A DNA stretch of 64,000 bases from Vibrio mediterranei (lineage in GTDB: Bacteria > Pseudomonadota > Gammaproteobacteria > Enterobacterales > Vibrionaceae), in contig NZ_FLLQ01000004.1 of assembly GCF_900088415.1 (NCBI RefSeq), forward strand, positions 248,001-312,000, in the 5' to 3' direction. The notes under the pieces were generated by a model that searched no databases, was not told the origin of the DNA, and saw only the letters and a program-made list of their open reading frames with translations. Positions 22,072-32,536 of the stretch are shown piece after piece. Numbering within the stretch: the first letter of the stretch is position 1; each line of letters begins with the position of its first letter. The position numbers were made by a program, and so were the translations under genes.

Positions 22072-25000
22072 TTAATCTTTAGGTGGCGGCGGTGCGAGTA
22101 CCTCGCGATTACCATTATGGCCTGGCGCACTAACAATGCCTTGCGCTTCAAGTTGCTCTACGATGCGAGCGGCACGGTTGTAGCCAATCTTAAATCGTCT
22201 TTGTACGCCTGATACCGAGCCTCGACGAGACTGAACAACATGCTCGACTACTTGGTCGAACAACGGATCCATCTCTTCGTCACCTTCCATTTTTTCACCT
22301 GGAAGTAGAGTTTCTGGTGATTGTTCACCGCTGGTAATCTCTTCAATGTAGTTAGGTTTACCACGAGCTTTCCAGTTATTCACCACCGCATGCACATCAT
22401 CATCTGATGCAAATGCGCCGTGAACACGCGTGGTATGACTTGAACCAGGCGGCAAATACAACATGTCACCCATACCTAATAGCGATTCCGCGCCGCCTTG
22501 ATCGAGAATGGTTCGTGAGTCTGTTTTTGTCGATACAGTAAAAGCCACACGTGTTGGGATGTTCGCCTTAATAAGACCAGTGATAACATCAACAGAAGGT
22601 CGCTGCGTCGCAAGAATAAGGTGTACACCTGCCGCACGTGCTTTTTGCGCCAAACGAGCAATCAATTCTTCAACCTTCTTGCCAACTACCATCATCAAGT
22701 CAGCAAATTCATCGACGATAACGACGATGTAAGGCAGTTTCTCGAGTAATGGCGGCTCAGGATCCATACTGTCCCCGGCTTGCCACAGTGGATCATGAAT
22801 TGGATGCCCAGCTTCAGCAGCCATCTTAAGTTTGTCGTTAAAGCCTTTAATGTTACGCACGCCTAATGCCGACATTAACTTGTAGCGACGCTCCATTTCT
22901 CCTACACACCAACGTAGTGCATTTGAGGCGTCTTTCATATCCGTCACAACTTCAGATAACAGATGAGGGATACCCTCATAGACCGATAGCTCAAGCATTT
23001 TCGGGTCGATCATAATAAAGCGAACGTCTTCTGGTGTCGCTTTATATAGCATACTCAGAATCATAACGTTCACACCGACCGACTTACCCGAACCGGTTGT
23101 ACCTGCCACCAGCACGTGAGGCATCTTCGACAAGTCTGCAACGACGGCATCACCTGCGATGTCTTGACCAAGCACGACTGTAGTAGGAGATTTCGCTTCA
23201 ATGAACGCTTGACTGCCCACTACGTCAGAGAAGAAGACAGTTTGACGAGACATGTTCGGCAGCTCTAGTCCAACATATGGTTTACCAGGGATAACCTCCA
23301 CCACACGAACTGCCATTGCTGACAGTGAACGCGCTAAGTCCATCGACAGACCTGAAATACGACTCACTTTAACGCCCGGAGCAAGATCAAGCTCAAAACG
23401 GGTTATCACTGGACCAGGGAAGATATCCACCACTTCGGCTTTTATCTTGTAGTCAGCCAATTTCGATTCAACCAAACGAGCGATGTTTTCTAATGCCTCG
23501 CGGTCAATAAAATTCTCACGCTTCTCTGGATGGTAAAGAAGTTCCAAGGTCGGCATTGGCTCTGCTGGCTTAGGAAGATTCTGCTCTTGCTGTACTAAGA
23601 ACGGATTCATCTTAGCCACTTGTGCTTTTTGAGCATCTGCGACTAAGTTCTGGAACGCAGCGGAATCTGGGTCGACGGCTTCAGGTTCAGGCTCATTACT
23701 TTCTTGAGGCACTGAAGCATGCGACGCTTCCTCTTGCTCGAGCGCATCAATATCGAATGTAGGCTCTACATGGGTACGAGACGGTTCAACTTCAAGTTCC
23801 TCAAAATTCCCCAACTCGCTACTTGCTTTAGGCACCGGCTCTGATGGAGCAACGTTAGTCGCCTCATCAACACGATTTGTGTCCACCGATACAGCTTGCG
23901 TTGTCGGCTCACTCACTTCCCATGGCATGGTATCAATATTGACACTCTCAGTCGCAGTTTCAGCCTGTGCGGAGGTAGACGATAATGCTGCTCCAATGGC
24001 CGTAGAGGTTAGTGGTATAGAGGCATCCGATTCCGGCTCATCATTATCTTGTGCAGCAAAGTCATCACTAGAGCGCGCCGCCATCTCGAGTTCTTCGATA
24101 GTAGCGCCCAATTGACGAGTTCGTTCAACCTGAGGTTCGTTGCTGGTCTCAGAATGAACCGATGGCTGCTCTTGTACTGGGGCGTCAAATACAGGCGTGA
24201 CAGGCTCAATAATCGGTGCTGCAGGATGATATTCTGGCTCTGGTTCAACTTCAGACTCAGGGATTGTCATCGTCGGCTCAATACGCTGTGTGTCCGTGTC
24301 TAGCTGTTGCCAATCCGAAGAGAACAGTGGGTCGAACTCTTCTTCTTTGTTTGATGCGGGTTGAGCCGCGACAGTGTTAACTGGTTCTGGTACATGGATG
24401 TTGTATTGTTTCTTCGCAACCGGCACCGTATCTACATTATCGGTTTCAGACTCATTCGCTTTTGCTGAGAAGTGTGGCATATCTTCAGCCGACTCTTCTC
24501 GCTCAGGCTGCGATAAAACAGGCTCATACACTTCTTCTTTGGTACCACGTGCTTTATTAACGACGTTGGAAGACATAGACAGCACAGAATCGCCAATCCA
24601 TTCGACAATACTCAGCCATGAGACACCAGTTAGTAGCGTAAACCCAGCGCCCCAAAGAAATAATAGAACAATGGTTGTGCCAAGTACGTTAAGCGTAGGT
24701 AGAGAGAGGCTCGTCAGAACATCACCAATTACGCCGCCCGATGAAAAATACCAGATATCATCGAAGTTGATATCTGCAAGACCGCAACTGGTTAAGATGA
24801 GTATCACCAGACCGAGGATACGCGTTCCCCAGATCATCAAGTCAATTTCATCGTCTTCATCGCGATTGCGGAAAAAGACCCAGGCACTAAAAGCCACAAT
24901 GAATGGTATTGGGTATGCCAAAGAGCCAAAGACAAAAAATAAGGTGTCCGCCAACCACGCTCCGACAATACCCCCTGCATTTTGAATGTCTCCTCCCCAT

Positions 25001-25197
25001 GAGGTCTGTGACCATGAAGGATCAGCAGGGTTAAAGGTGAATAGCGCTACAGCGAGTAGAATGGACGTAAGCACAGCCAAGATAAAGCAACACTCTCTCA
25101 GCCGTTGAAATCCGTTTAGGCGAAGCGCGTCTTGCTCTTCGCTCGTCTTGATAATCGTTTCGACTCTTTTTTTGTCCTGTTTGAACATAACCAACAT
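22072..25197 (-). CDS. ftsK: DNA translocase FtsK
   Basis: FtsK couples cell division to chromosome dimer resolution. Four N-terminal membrane segments (about residues 35-190) are followed by a long acidic Pro/Glu/Ser-rich linker (about 230-560), then the RecA-like motor with Walker A ([16 protein letters not shown]) and Walker B ([13 protein letters not shown]), and the C-terminal gamma winged helix ([22 protein letters not shown]) that reads KOPS and activates XerD. 1041 residues. The start may instead be the ATG at 25188 (MFKQDKK); neither has a strong ribosome-binding site. Confidence 0.96.
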   Translation of the reverse strand: MLVMFKQDKKRVETIIKTSEEQDALRLNGFQRLRECCFILAVLTSILLAVALFTFNPADPSWSQTSWGGDIQNAGGIVGAWLADTLFFVFGSLAYPIPFIVAFSAWVFFRNRDEDDEIDLMIWGTRILGLVILILTSCGLADINFDDIWYFSSGGVIGDVLTSLSLPTLNVLGTTIVLLFLWGAGFTLLTGVSWLSIVEWIGDSVLSMSSNVVNKARGTKEEVYEPVLSQPEREESAEDMPHFSAKANESETDNVDTVPVAKKQYNIHVPEPVNTVAAQPASNKEEEFDPLFSSDWQQLDTDTQRIEPTMTIPESEVEPEPEYHPAAPIIEPVTPVFDAPVQEQPSVHSETSNEPQVERTRQLGATIEELEMAARSSDDFAAQDNDEPESDASIPLTSTAIGAALSSTSAQAETATESVNIDTMPWEVSEPTTQAVSVDTNRVDEATNVAPSEPVPKASSELGNFEELEVEPSRTHVEPTFDIDALEQEEASHASVPQESNEPEPEAVDPDSAAFQNLVADAQKAQVAKMNPFLVQQEQNLPKPAEPMPTLELLYHPEKRENFIDREALENIARLVESKLADYKIKAEVVDIFPGPVITRFELDLAPGVKVSRISGLSMDLARSLSAMAVRVVEVIPGKPYVGLELPNMSRQTVFFSDVVGSQAFIEAKSPTTVVLGQDIAGDAVVADLSKMPHVLVAGTTGSGKSVGVNVMILSMLYKATPEDVRFIMIDPKMLELSVYEGIPHLLSEVVTDMKDASNALRWCVGEMERRYKLMSALGVRNIKGFNDKLKMAAEAGHPIHDPLWQAGDSMDPEPPLLEKLPYIVVIVDEFADLMMVVGKKVEELIARLAQKARAAGVHLILATQRPSVDVITGLIKANIPTRVAFTVSTKTDSRTILDQGGAESLLGMGDMLYLPPGSSHTTRVHGAFASDDDVHAVVNNWKARGKPNYIEEITSGEQSPETLLPGEKMEGDEEMDPLFDQVVEHVVQSRRGSVSGVQRRFKIGYNRAARIVEQLEAQGIVSAPGHNGNREVLAPPPPKD

Positions 25198-25206
25198 CTA
25201 ATTATT

Positions 25207-25236
25207 GAAAACAGCCCGAGCGGCAAAAGCCGCTCG
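25207..25236 (-). terminator. Terminator after lrp
   Basis: CGAGCGGC-AAAA-GCCGCTCG is a perfect 8-bp GC-rich stem, with a short T run beyond it on the reverse strand. It ends lrp before ftsK. Confidence 0.65.
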
Positions 25237-25349
25237 GTGTATTCATTGATTTAACCACATCAAGGATTAAAACCCAATCTAGGTAGAGAATAAAGCATGG
25301 ATTTTCATTACTTTAGTCAGCTTCCTGTAAGACTTACTGTAACTACAGT

Positions 25350-25844
25350 TTAGCGGGTTTTAATCACAAGTTGGTTGGTTTGCTTCACTTCTTCCATTAC
25401 AACGTAGGTACGAGTGTCATTGACGCCCGGTAGACGAAGTAAAGTATCCCCAAGAAGCTTACGATAAGCACCCATATCCGACACCCTTGTTTTCAAAAGA
25501 TAGTCGAAATCACCAGAAACTAGGTGACACTCTTGAATGTCATCCAGCTTTTGTACTGCAGTATTAAACTGCTCGAACACATCCGGCGCACCACGGTTTA
25601 GTGTAATCTCCACGAAAACAAGTAGTGACGCATCTAAATATTGAGGGTTAAGAAGAGCAGTATAGCCCGTAATATATCCCTGTCTCTCAAGTCGACGTAC
25701 ACGCTCTAGACACGGAGTAGGAGAAAGTCCCACTCGTTTAGAGAGTTCGACGTTTGAGATTCGACCATCTTTCTGCAACTCATTTAGAATGTTGCGGTCA
25801 ATTCGGTCTAGTTCCTTGGACGGCTTCTTATAGTTGTCTGCCAT
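25350..25844 (-). CDS. lrp: Leucine-responsive regulatory protein
   Basis: Lrp is the global feast/famine regulator that senses leucine and alanine. The 164-residue protein has an N-terminal winged helix (LDRIDRNILNELQKDGRI, then LSKRVGLSPTPCLERVRRLE) and a C-terminal RAM ligand-binding domain. It diverges from ald, a classic Lrp/AsnC arrangement, and the 156-bp spacer probably carries sites for both. Confidence 0.95.
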   Translation of the reverse strand: MADNYKKPSKELDRIDRNILNELQKDGRISNVELSKRVGLSPTPCLERVRRLERQGYITGYTALLNPQYLDASLLVFVEITLNRGAPDVFEQFNTAVQKLDDIQECHLVSGDFDYLLKTRVSDMGAYRKLLGDTLLRLPGVNDTRTYVVMEEVKQTNQLVIKTR

Positions 25845-26000
25845 TTTTTATTCCACCTTGTTACTTCCTTGCAAAAAAATATACTACAACTCTGTAATAT
25901 TCAGTATCAAATTTTGTTTATTAGCTTCTATACTAGTACGTAATTCGACAATAACACCCTACAAACAGTTAATACAACCACAATATAATGAGGAGTCAGG

Positions 26001-27125
26001 ATGATAATTGGCGTACCTAAGGAAATTAAAAACCACGAATACCGTGTTGGTATGGTTCCAGCAAGCGTTCGAGAGCTAATCTCAAACGGCCACGATGTTT
26101 ACGTTGAAACTAACGCTGGCGTTGGTATCGGTTTTTCAGACGATGATTACATCGCTGTAGGCGCATCCATTCTTCCTACCGCTGCTGACGTTTTCGCGAA
26201 AGCAGAGATGATTGTAAAGGTCAAAGAACCTCAAGCTGTCGAGCGTGCTATGTTACGCGAAGGACAAATATTATTCACTTATCTTCACCTAGCACCAGAT
26301 TTTCCACAAACTGAAGAGCTAATCAAGAGCAAAGCTGTCTGCATTGCTTATGAGACTGTAACAGATAATATGGGTCGCTTGCCACTATTAGCACCAATGT
26401 CTGAAGTCGCTGGGCGAATGTCTATACAGGCTGGTGCACAAACACTCGAAAAGTCCAATGGTGGACGTGGTCTACTCCTAGGTGGCGTACCTGGTGTAGA
26501 ACCAGCGAAGGTCGTCGTCGTTGGTGGTGGCGTAGTGGGTTCTAACGCTGCCCGCATGGCTGTAGGTATGCGTGCAGACGTCACAATCCTCGACCGCAAT
26601 ATTGATACATTACGCGTTTTGGACGAAGAATTCCAGGGTCGTGCAAAAGTCGTTTATTCTACTGAAGACGCTCTAGAGAAGCATGTTCTAGAAGCTGATC
26701 TTGTCATTGGCGCTGTTTTAGTACCTGGTGCTGCTGCACCTAAGCTAGTCACCAAAGAGCACATCGCTAAGATGAAGCCTGGTGCCGCAGTCGTTGACGT
26801 TGCTATCGACCAAGGTGGTTGTTTCGAGACATCGCACGCAACCACTCATGCAGACCCAACTTACATTGTTGATGATGTGGTTCACTACTGCGTAGCAAAC
26901 ATGCCTGGCGCGGTTGCACGTACATCAACTTTCGCTCTGAATAACGCAACTCTGCCTTACATCATCAAATTGGCGAACAAAGGTTATCAACAAGCACTGA
27001 CAGAAGACAAAGGCTTCCTAGATGGCTTGAACGTTATTCACGGTAAAGTGACTTGTAAAGAAGTAGCAGAGAGCTTCGATCTAGAATACGTCGAGCCAGC
27101 AACGGCTATTGCGATGTTTAACTAA
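26001..27125 (+). CDS. ald: Alanine dehydrogenase
   Basis: Ald interconverts L-alanine and pyruvate plus ammonium with NAD. The 374-residue protein begins MIIGVPKEIKNHEYRVG with GAGGAG-like GAGGAGT ten bases upstream. It has K75-region MIVKVKEP, the Rossmann glycines VVVGGGVVGSNAARMA and the NMPGAVARTST signature. Being divergent from lrp and alanine-linked, it is probably Lrp-controlled. Confidence 0.96.
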   Translation: MIIGVPKEIKNHEYRVGMVPASVRELISNGHDVYVETNAGVGIGFSDDDYIAVGASILPTAADVFAKAEMIVKVKEPQAVERAMLREGQILFTYLHLAPDFPQTEELIKSKAVCIAYETVTDNMGRLPLLAPMSEVAGRMSIQAGAQTLEKSNGGRGLLLGGVPGVEPAKVVVVGGGVVGSNAARMAVGMRADVTILDRNIDTLRVLDEEFQGRAKVVYSTEDALEKHVLEADLVIGAVLVPGAAAPKLVTKEHIAKMKPGAAVVDVAIDQGGCFETSHATTHADPTYIVDDVVHYCVANMPGAVARTSTFALNNATLPYIIKLANKGYQQALTEDKGFLDGLNVIHGKVTCKEVAESFDLEYVEPATAIAMFN

Positions 27126-27167
27126 TCGCAAATCTATTTTGAACGTTATGTTCTAAACCTCAAAAGT

Positions 27168-27196
27168 TAAAAACGGGCGTCATGCCCGTTTTTTAA
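27168..27196. terminator. Terminator between ald and the methyltransferase gene
   Basis: AAAACGGGC-GTCAT-GCCCGTTTTTT, symmetric with A and T runs, between convergent genes. Confidence 0.88.
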
Positions 27197-28392
27197 TACG
27201 CTCTCTTCGCGTGAATCAGAATATTTCTTGGTGTCACACTGGGTTCACAAAATGTACTGAGCCCCACATTATACCCCTGCTCTTGTAAGTATAAGGCTTT
27301 GTCCAAAGCCAGCCACACTTCCAATGGTCGTCTGAAAACGCCTTGTACTACGCTTAATGCTTCCATTTGCCGATATCGTTGGTGACCCATTTGTTCAAAA
27401 TGGCCAAAATCAACATCAGGTAAGTCGAGTTGCTTATTATTAGCCGCCCATTTGCACAATGCTTTAAAACCACTCGATAGCTGCGATTTTTTTATACTCG
27501 GTATAGGTAAGTAGCCTTCACTTAACTTATGACTCTGGCATAAAGCATCAAAGCCTAAACGAAACACCATCTCTTGTTCACGATGACGACGAACACGCTC
27601 TCCTCCTGTCACAGTTTCTTGAAGTGGGATTCGCAACTCATGTTTACTTAGTGACAGTTTTGCGGCCTTCCCCTCTTTGGACAATGGCGAGTAATTCTCT
27701 CCTTGGATAAGGTGATAACAACACGGTGATATCGTCAGTGCGGATAAATGCTGCTCTACGGTATGTTTAATAAGAGTAACGTGTAGATCGCCACATGCAT
27801 GAAGCGCAACAGCATGTTGAGTTGGCTTAAAGACCAATTTAGATTGCGGAGAAAAAGCATCGCCTTGAACAAACCGCATGGGTAACGCGCGTTTATCGGC
27901 TTCTTCCTGCCCTGCTTTACAAAGTGCTAATTGAAACTCAAAGCTTGTAACGGACTGCTTCGACTCTGAAGCCAATAACCGCCCTAAAAATCCTTTCCCT
28001 GAGCACCACTCTAGCCATTCATTACCAGCATGGTCATTCAAACACGCCGTTGTCATCTGCTTTATTTGTTCTAGTTTACGGCCAGGAATCCCGGCATCGA
28101 GACCTCTTGGCAACACAAGCTCCTCTGCCGAATGCATTGAGCTGAGTTCAATTGCGATATGAGCAGTTCGAACATCGGAAATATACGGCTCTAACGCTTC
28201 AATGGCGCACTCAGTCGATGATTTGAGTTCCAGTATCTCTTGCGGGGACAGTGTTTGGAGCCATTCAAACAATTGAGGCGCTGACTCTCGCCATAATACT
28301 TGTTCAGAGATCACTTGATGAAAAGGATCATGGCGCCAATAGTTTTGATGACGAAGAAGAAATGAAGTGATGTCTGCAAACGACTGATGCAT
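27193..28392 (-). CDS. SAM-dependent methyltransferase (Methyltransf_32 type)
   Basis: A 399-residue protein with a central Rossmann methyltransferase: LEWCSGKGFLGRLLA is the SAM motif I, and VALHACGDLHV is motif IV, followed by SPCCYH. This layout fits PF13679-type enzymes. The substrate is unknown; RNA is a guess. I start it at the ATG at 28392, which has AGGGGGA upstream, not at 28431. It lies between ald (convergent) and cysB and is probably in its own unit. Confidence 0.78.
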   Translation of the reverse strand: MHQSFADITSFLLRHQNYWRHDPFHQVISEQVLWRESAPQLFEWLQTLSPQEILELKSSTECAIEALEPYISDVRTAHIAIELSSMHSAEELVLPRGLDAGIPGRKLEQIKQMTTACLNDHAGNEWLEWCSGKGFLGRLLASESKQSVTSFEFQLALCKAGQEEADKRALPMRFVQGDAFSPQSKLVFKPTQHAVALHACGDLHVTLIKHTVEQHLSALTISPCCYHLIQGENYSPLSKEGKAAKLSLSKHELRIPLQETVTGGERVRRHREQEMVFRLGFDALCQSHKLSEGYLPIPSIKKSQLSSGFKALCKWAANNKQLDLPDVDFGHFEQMGHQRYRQMEALSVVQGVFRRPLEVWLALDKALYLQEQGYNVGLSTFCEPSVTPRNILIHAKRAY

Positions 28393-28472
28393 TTGCGTCC
28401 CCCTATTCCCGGTGCAATGCGTTAATCGCACCGATTGTAGGAGGAAGTGTTCAACAACGAAAGGAGTTTATG

Positions 28473-29486
<1,014 letters not shown>

Positions 29487-29708
29487 TCACAACTCAAAAC
29501 AAGCATATAATTATTAGTTATAACGAATTACTAGAAAGATTAACAGTTTTTTTGACTACAAAATGCTCATTTGCATTTTTGCTGGATGAAAAGCTATCGA
29601 ATTCCTTGCTTTATGACCGAATCGACAACTTAGCAGTGTTGATGCTTTTGTCTTTGGTGTATCCTGTTTATCGAATTGTAGGGAAACTCATTGTAGATAC
29701 AAAACGTT

Positions 29709-30470
29709 ATGAATATTGGTTTAATCATCGCACTGGTTGCACTGTTGCTTGTCCTGATCCTTGGGTACAACATCATGCTACAGTACAAATTAAAGGCGGA
29801 AGCGACACGACGTCAAGAATCCGCTCGCTACGTAGCCTTAATTGATGCTACTGAAGAACTGATAAGCGGTGCTAGTTACCTTCCTTACAGCAAGGAATTG
29901 ATGCTGTGCCTTCATAATCGCATTCTCGATGCTCTAATGAACATGTATGAGCTCGATCCTAAGAATAAACACCTTGCCCAAAGAGTTGAGTCTGCCAAAG
30001 GTCAAGTTCAGCAGATTCAAGACAGTTATGAAGGTAACGACGCTACATCGTTTAAAGTACCAACGAGCGATAAGCAAGCCATTATCATGCTTAAACTGGT
30101 TAAACGCCTACGAGACACTGTTCGCACTGAACACAATAAAGGCCGGATGGATACACAGTCGTATATGGTTGAGAATGCTCGACTCGAAACTATTCAGATT
30201 CGAATCAATATCGAAAATGTGGTTAAACGCGCTCACGAATCTATCGCAAAAGGTCAACCAGGTACCGCCGCTCAACTGCTTAAAAAGGGCATTGATGCGC
30301 TAAGCACAAAAAATGACAACTACTCGATGCAAGCCAAAGAGAAGCTGTCTGAAATGCTAGAGCAACTTCAAAATAGCCGACAAGCTAAAGCCGAAGAAAA
30401 ACAGCAACAAACCAATAGGGAGCGTGATGACGACATCAACGCACTGTTTGGTGAAAAGAAAAAATGGTAA
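29709..30470 (+). CDS. Unknown inner-membrane coiled-coil protein
   Basis: The 253-residue protein has one N-terminal membrane helix (residues 3-23), then a long helical cytoplasmic part rich in charged residues, and a Gln/Glu-rich C-terminal tail ending DDDINALFGEKKKW. The tail resembles short peptide motifs that dock on partner proteins. I cannot name a family; it is a typical conserved vibrio protein. A terminator follows. The start ATG at 29709 is not preceded by a strong ribosome-binding site. Confidence 0.7.
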   Translation: MNIGLIIALVALLLVLILGYNIMLQYKLKAEATRRQESARYVALIDATEELISGASYLPYSKELMLCLHNRILDALMNMYELDPKNKHLAQRVESAKGQVQQIQDSYEGNDATSFKVPTSDKQAIIMLKLVKRLRDTVRTEHNKGRMDTQSYMVENARLETIQIRINIENVVKRAHESIAKGQPGTAAQLLKKGIDALSTKNDNYSMQAKEKLSEMLEQLQNSRQAKAEEKQQQTNRERDDDINALFGEKKKW

Positions 30471-30483
30471 TCTTTACCGGTTC

Positions 30484-30511
30484 ATAAAAGGTCGCTTTGG
30501 CGGCCTTTTTC
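30484..30511 (+). terminator. Terminator before the miaE fragment
   Basis: AAAAGGTCGC-TTTG-GCGGCCTTTTT forms a stem with one G-T pair and a T run. Confidence 0.75.
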
Positions 30512-30533
30512 AATTAGCTCAACGAAAAGTATT

Positions 30534-30686
30534 ATGATTACTTCATCTCAAATAGACGCGATTCTTTCTCCGATTAATCAGTTTCTACAATGTTCAACGC
30601 CTAACGAGTGGGTTGAAGAAGCAAAAAAGCCCGACAACCTACCTACCATACTTATCGACCACTTATTGTGTGAGCTAATAGCTTAG
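30534..30686 (+). pseudogene. miaE: miaE 5' fragment, cut by the mobile element
   Basis: The frame begins MITSSQIDAILSPINQFLQ and runs to DHLLCEL, then continues two codons into the element and stops at TAG. It aligns with residues 1-47 of the intact copy at 38160 (MISTLLQPINDFLKV... DHLLCEL). The rest of the native gene resumes at 43228. MiaE is the diiron enzyme that hydroxylates ms2i6A37 in tRNA. The break falls at the codon GAG, next to the shared GTGAG core. A 50-residue peptide would have no activity. Confidence 0.88.
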
Positions 30687-30697
30687 GTGTGCATATG
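30660..30697. other. attL junction of the mobile element
   Basis: Host miaE sequence runs to GTGAG at 30670-30674, shared with the right junction. Inside the element an arm, GGTGTGCATATG, starts at 30686. Its inverted copy is at the right end (43206-43217). The arm begins 14 bases from the centre of the core. Confidence 0.75.
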
Positions 30698-30746
30698 ATG
30701 GTAACCTCCTCATCAGTATTCCTCTTTTCTACGAAGTTAAGGCACT

Positions 30747-32276
30747 ATGGGACAACGCAAACAAGCTATATCTTATCAACGATTTAGTAGTGATCGACAA
30801 CGAAACAATAGCTCATTAGATCGCCAATCAGATTCAATAAAAAGCTGGTTAAAACAAAACCCCGACGTCGATCTCATCGATCAGTATGTTGATGAAGCAA
30901 TGAGTGGGTGGAGTGGTAAGCATATTGAACAAGGTTCTTTAGGAAAACTCTTACAGGCAATAGAAGAAGGGATAGTACAGCCTGAAACATTAATATTGGT
31001 TGAGCATTTCTCGCGACTGTCTCGTCAAAACATAGACAAAACAGAAGAGCTACTTCGTAAAATCTGGCAACACGGAATAACCATTGTCACCATTCGCGAT
31101 AATGGTCTGTATCCTCCTTCAACTATTAATGATATGCCATTGCGCATAAGGCTAATTGTTGAAATTGAACAGGCCTTCAAAGAGAGTGAGTGGCGTTCGG
31201 CAAAAGTAAAAGGTTCATATGTCAAACGGGAAAAAGACGCTAAAAATGGTCTAACACCTCGAATGAGAAGACCTTTCTGGCTAAATAAAGATGGTACTTT
31301 GAATGACCACCACGTGGTAATCAAAGATATCTTTAATTGGTATATGGAAGGTTTGGGGCAACAAAGGATCATTGTCAAACTAAAACAAAAATATCAATCG
31401 GTTCCATCAGTACAGAAGATGAATCCTTCAACTGTTATGAGATGGTTGGACTCTGACGTTGTCCGTGGGATGTGGCGAGGGTACAAAGTGTATGAAGCAG
31501 CCGTTGACGATACTTTATATTTCAATGTACAAACCGTACATAACTCTCGTTTGTATCACAACGTCAAACCTGATCGCAACTGGCCCCTTAGTGGACTTCT
31601 ACAATGTGGTGTTTGTGGTCGAGGTATGTCCATACAAAAATCGAAAGGCTCTTTGCCTGTGATTCGTTGTAGCTCAAAACAGAGGGATAAGTCATGCCAA
31701 CGTAAAACAACTTTCCCGTACGCTCTTGCGCACCTTTATATGTTCAACACGGTTAGAAAAAGAGCATCTCGTCTATATACACAGAAAACAGTCTCAAAAG
31801 AAAATGCTCTTAAATTAGGTCAAATTGACAATGATCTAGTCAAACTAAAAACACAACTCAAAGAAGAAAAACAACTATACGATGAAGCGTCATCAGAAGG
31901 TAAGAGTGGCCGATTAATACTTAAAATTATGCTCGAAACAGACGAAAGGATTCAAGATTTAGAGAGGGAAAGAGACTCAATTCAAAGTTCAATCAAGGCT
32001 AGCAATAACCTTTTCATCTCAGACGAAGCTAATAACCTCGTACTAACGCCACGAAATTTTAATCTTGAAATGCATAAGCTGGGGTTCAAAATTGTTGTTG
32101 GTGAGTACTCTCTCAACACAGAGGGACTCAGCGATAAAGCTCCTGAGTGGCAATATCTAGGATACAGTCGCAAGAAAAGAGCATATGAGTGGGAGGTACT
32201 AGGTAAAAAGTACTTTATGCCAACTGCAAGTTTCAATGAAGAAGTTTTGATGCTTGAAGACAAAGAGAAAATCTAA
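30747..32276 (+). CDS. Large serine recombinase (integrase)
   Basis: A 509-residue site-specific recombinase. The N-terminal resolvase domain has the catalytic serine in YQRFSSDRQ (S14) and the arginine-bearing EHFSRLSRQ. A recombinase domain follows (about 165-280), then a zinc ribbon C287-x2-C290-x17-C308-x8-C317 and a coiled coil (about 345-415), the part that sets direction of integration in this family. It lies 60 bp inside the left junction, the standard place for an integrase. No excisionase-like recombination directionality factor is identified, though the two small genes at 37269 and 37532 are candidates. Confidence 0.93.
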   Translation: MGQRKQAISYQRFSSDRQRNNSSLDRQSDSIKSWLKQNPDVDLIDQYVDEAMSGWSGKHIEQGSLGKLLQAIEEGIVQPETLILVEHFSRLSRQNIDKTEELLRKIWQHGITIVTIRDNGLYPPSTINDMPLRIRLIVEIEQAFKESEWRSAKVKGSYVKREKDAKNGLTPRMRRPFWLNKDGTLNDHHVVIKDIFNWYMEGLGQQRIIVKLKQKYQSVPSVQKMNPSTVMRWLDSDVVRGMWRGYKVYEAAVDDTLYFNVQTVHNSRLYHNVKPDRNWPLSGLLQCGVCGRGMSIQKSKGSLPVIRCSSKQRDKSCQRKTTFPYALAHLYMFNTVRKRASRLYTQKTVSKENALKLGQIDNDLVKLKTQLKEEKQLYDEASSEGKSGRLILKIMLETDERIQDLERERDSIQSSIKASNNLFISDEANNLVLTPRNFNLEMHKLGFKIVVGEYSLNTEGLSDKAPEWQYLGYSRKKRAYEWEVLGKKYFMPTASFNEEVLMLEDKEKI

Positions 32277-32280
32277 TAGG

Positions 32281-32432
32281 TGCGGTGGGAAAAGGTCACG
32301 CTTCAACATCTGGTGTGTGGCACCTTTCGGCGCTCTCAGGCAATTGCTCATGAGGGGCTTGCGGCCCGAAATGACGTCCCGTTTCCGGTAAATCATCACT
32401 GTTTTCAATTACCGAATGTCGCCCCCCACCCC
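32281..32432 (-). ncRNA. Candidate structured RNA of the DRT3-like system
   Basis: This GC-rich stretch stands out in AT-rich surroundings and lies 3' of the second RT gene on the same strand. Read on the reverse strand it offers a closing stem GGTGGG (32430-32425) with CCCACC (32289-32284), a stem TTCGGTAA with TTACCGGAA (32416-32409 with 32391-32383), a hairpin GGGC-CGCAA-GCCC, and a hairpin GCGCC-GAAA-GGTGC. The last has a GNRA loop and a G-U pair that exist only on this strand. Directly after it comes ACACAC (32318-32313), a possible template for GT repeats. No protein frame here is credible. Confidence 0.6.
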
Positions 32433-32449
32433 ATCCAACAATCTGAATC

Positions 32450-32478
32450 AAGTAAACTGTCATCAGCGTAGCCTTCAA
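32450..32478 (-). promoter_or_regulatory. Possible promoter for the structured RNA
   Basis: On the reverse strand TTGAAG (32478-32473) and TTACTT (32455-32450) are 17 bases apart. A start would fall near 32443, just before the closing stem. The -10 is weak, and readthrough from the RT operon is an alternative. Confidence 0.3.
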
Positions 32479-32536
32479 GAGCAGGAGTCGAAGAAGTAAT
32501 ATGGCGTGACCTCCACCACACGCATAATTTATAGCA

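Noticed and set aside
24374..24985. 203-codon forward frame antisense to ftsK
   Set aside because: Shadow of the Pro/Glu/Ser-rich linker and membrane segments of FtsK; no start signals.
32296..32478. 60-codon reverse frame in the region 3' of the second RT
   Set aside because: It coincides with the folded RNA candidate, shows no protein-like pattern and has no ribosome-binding site.
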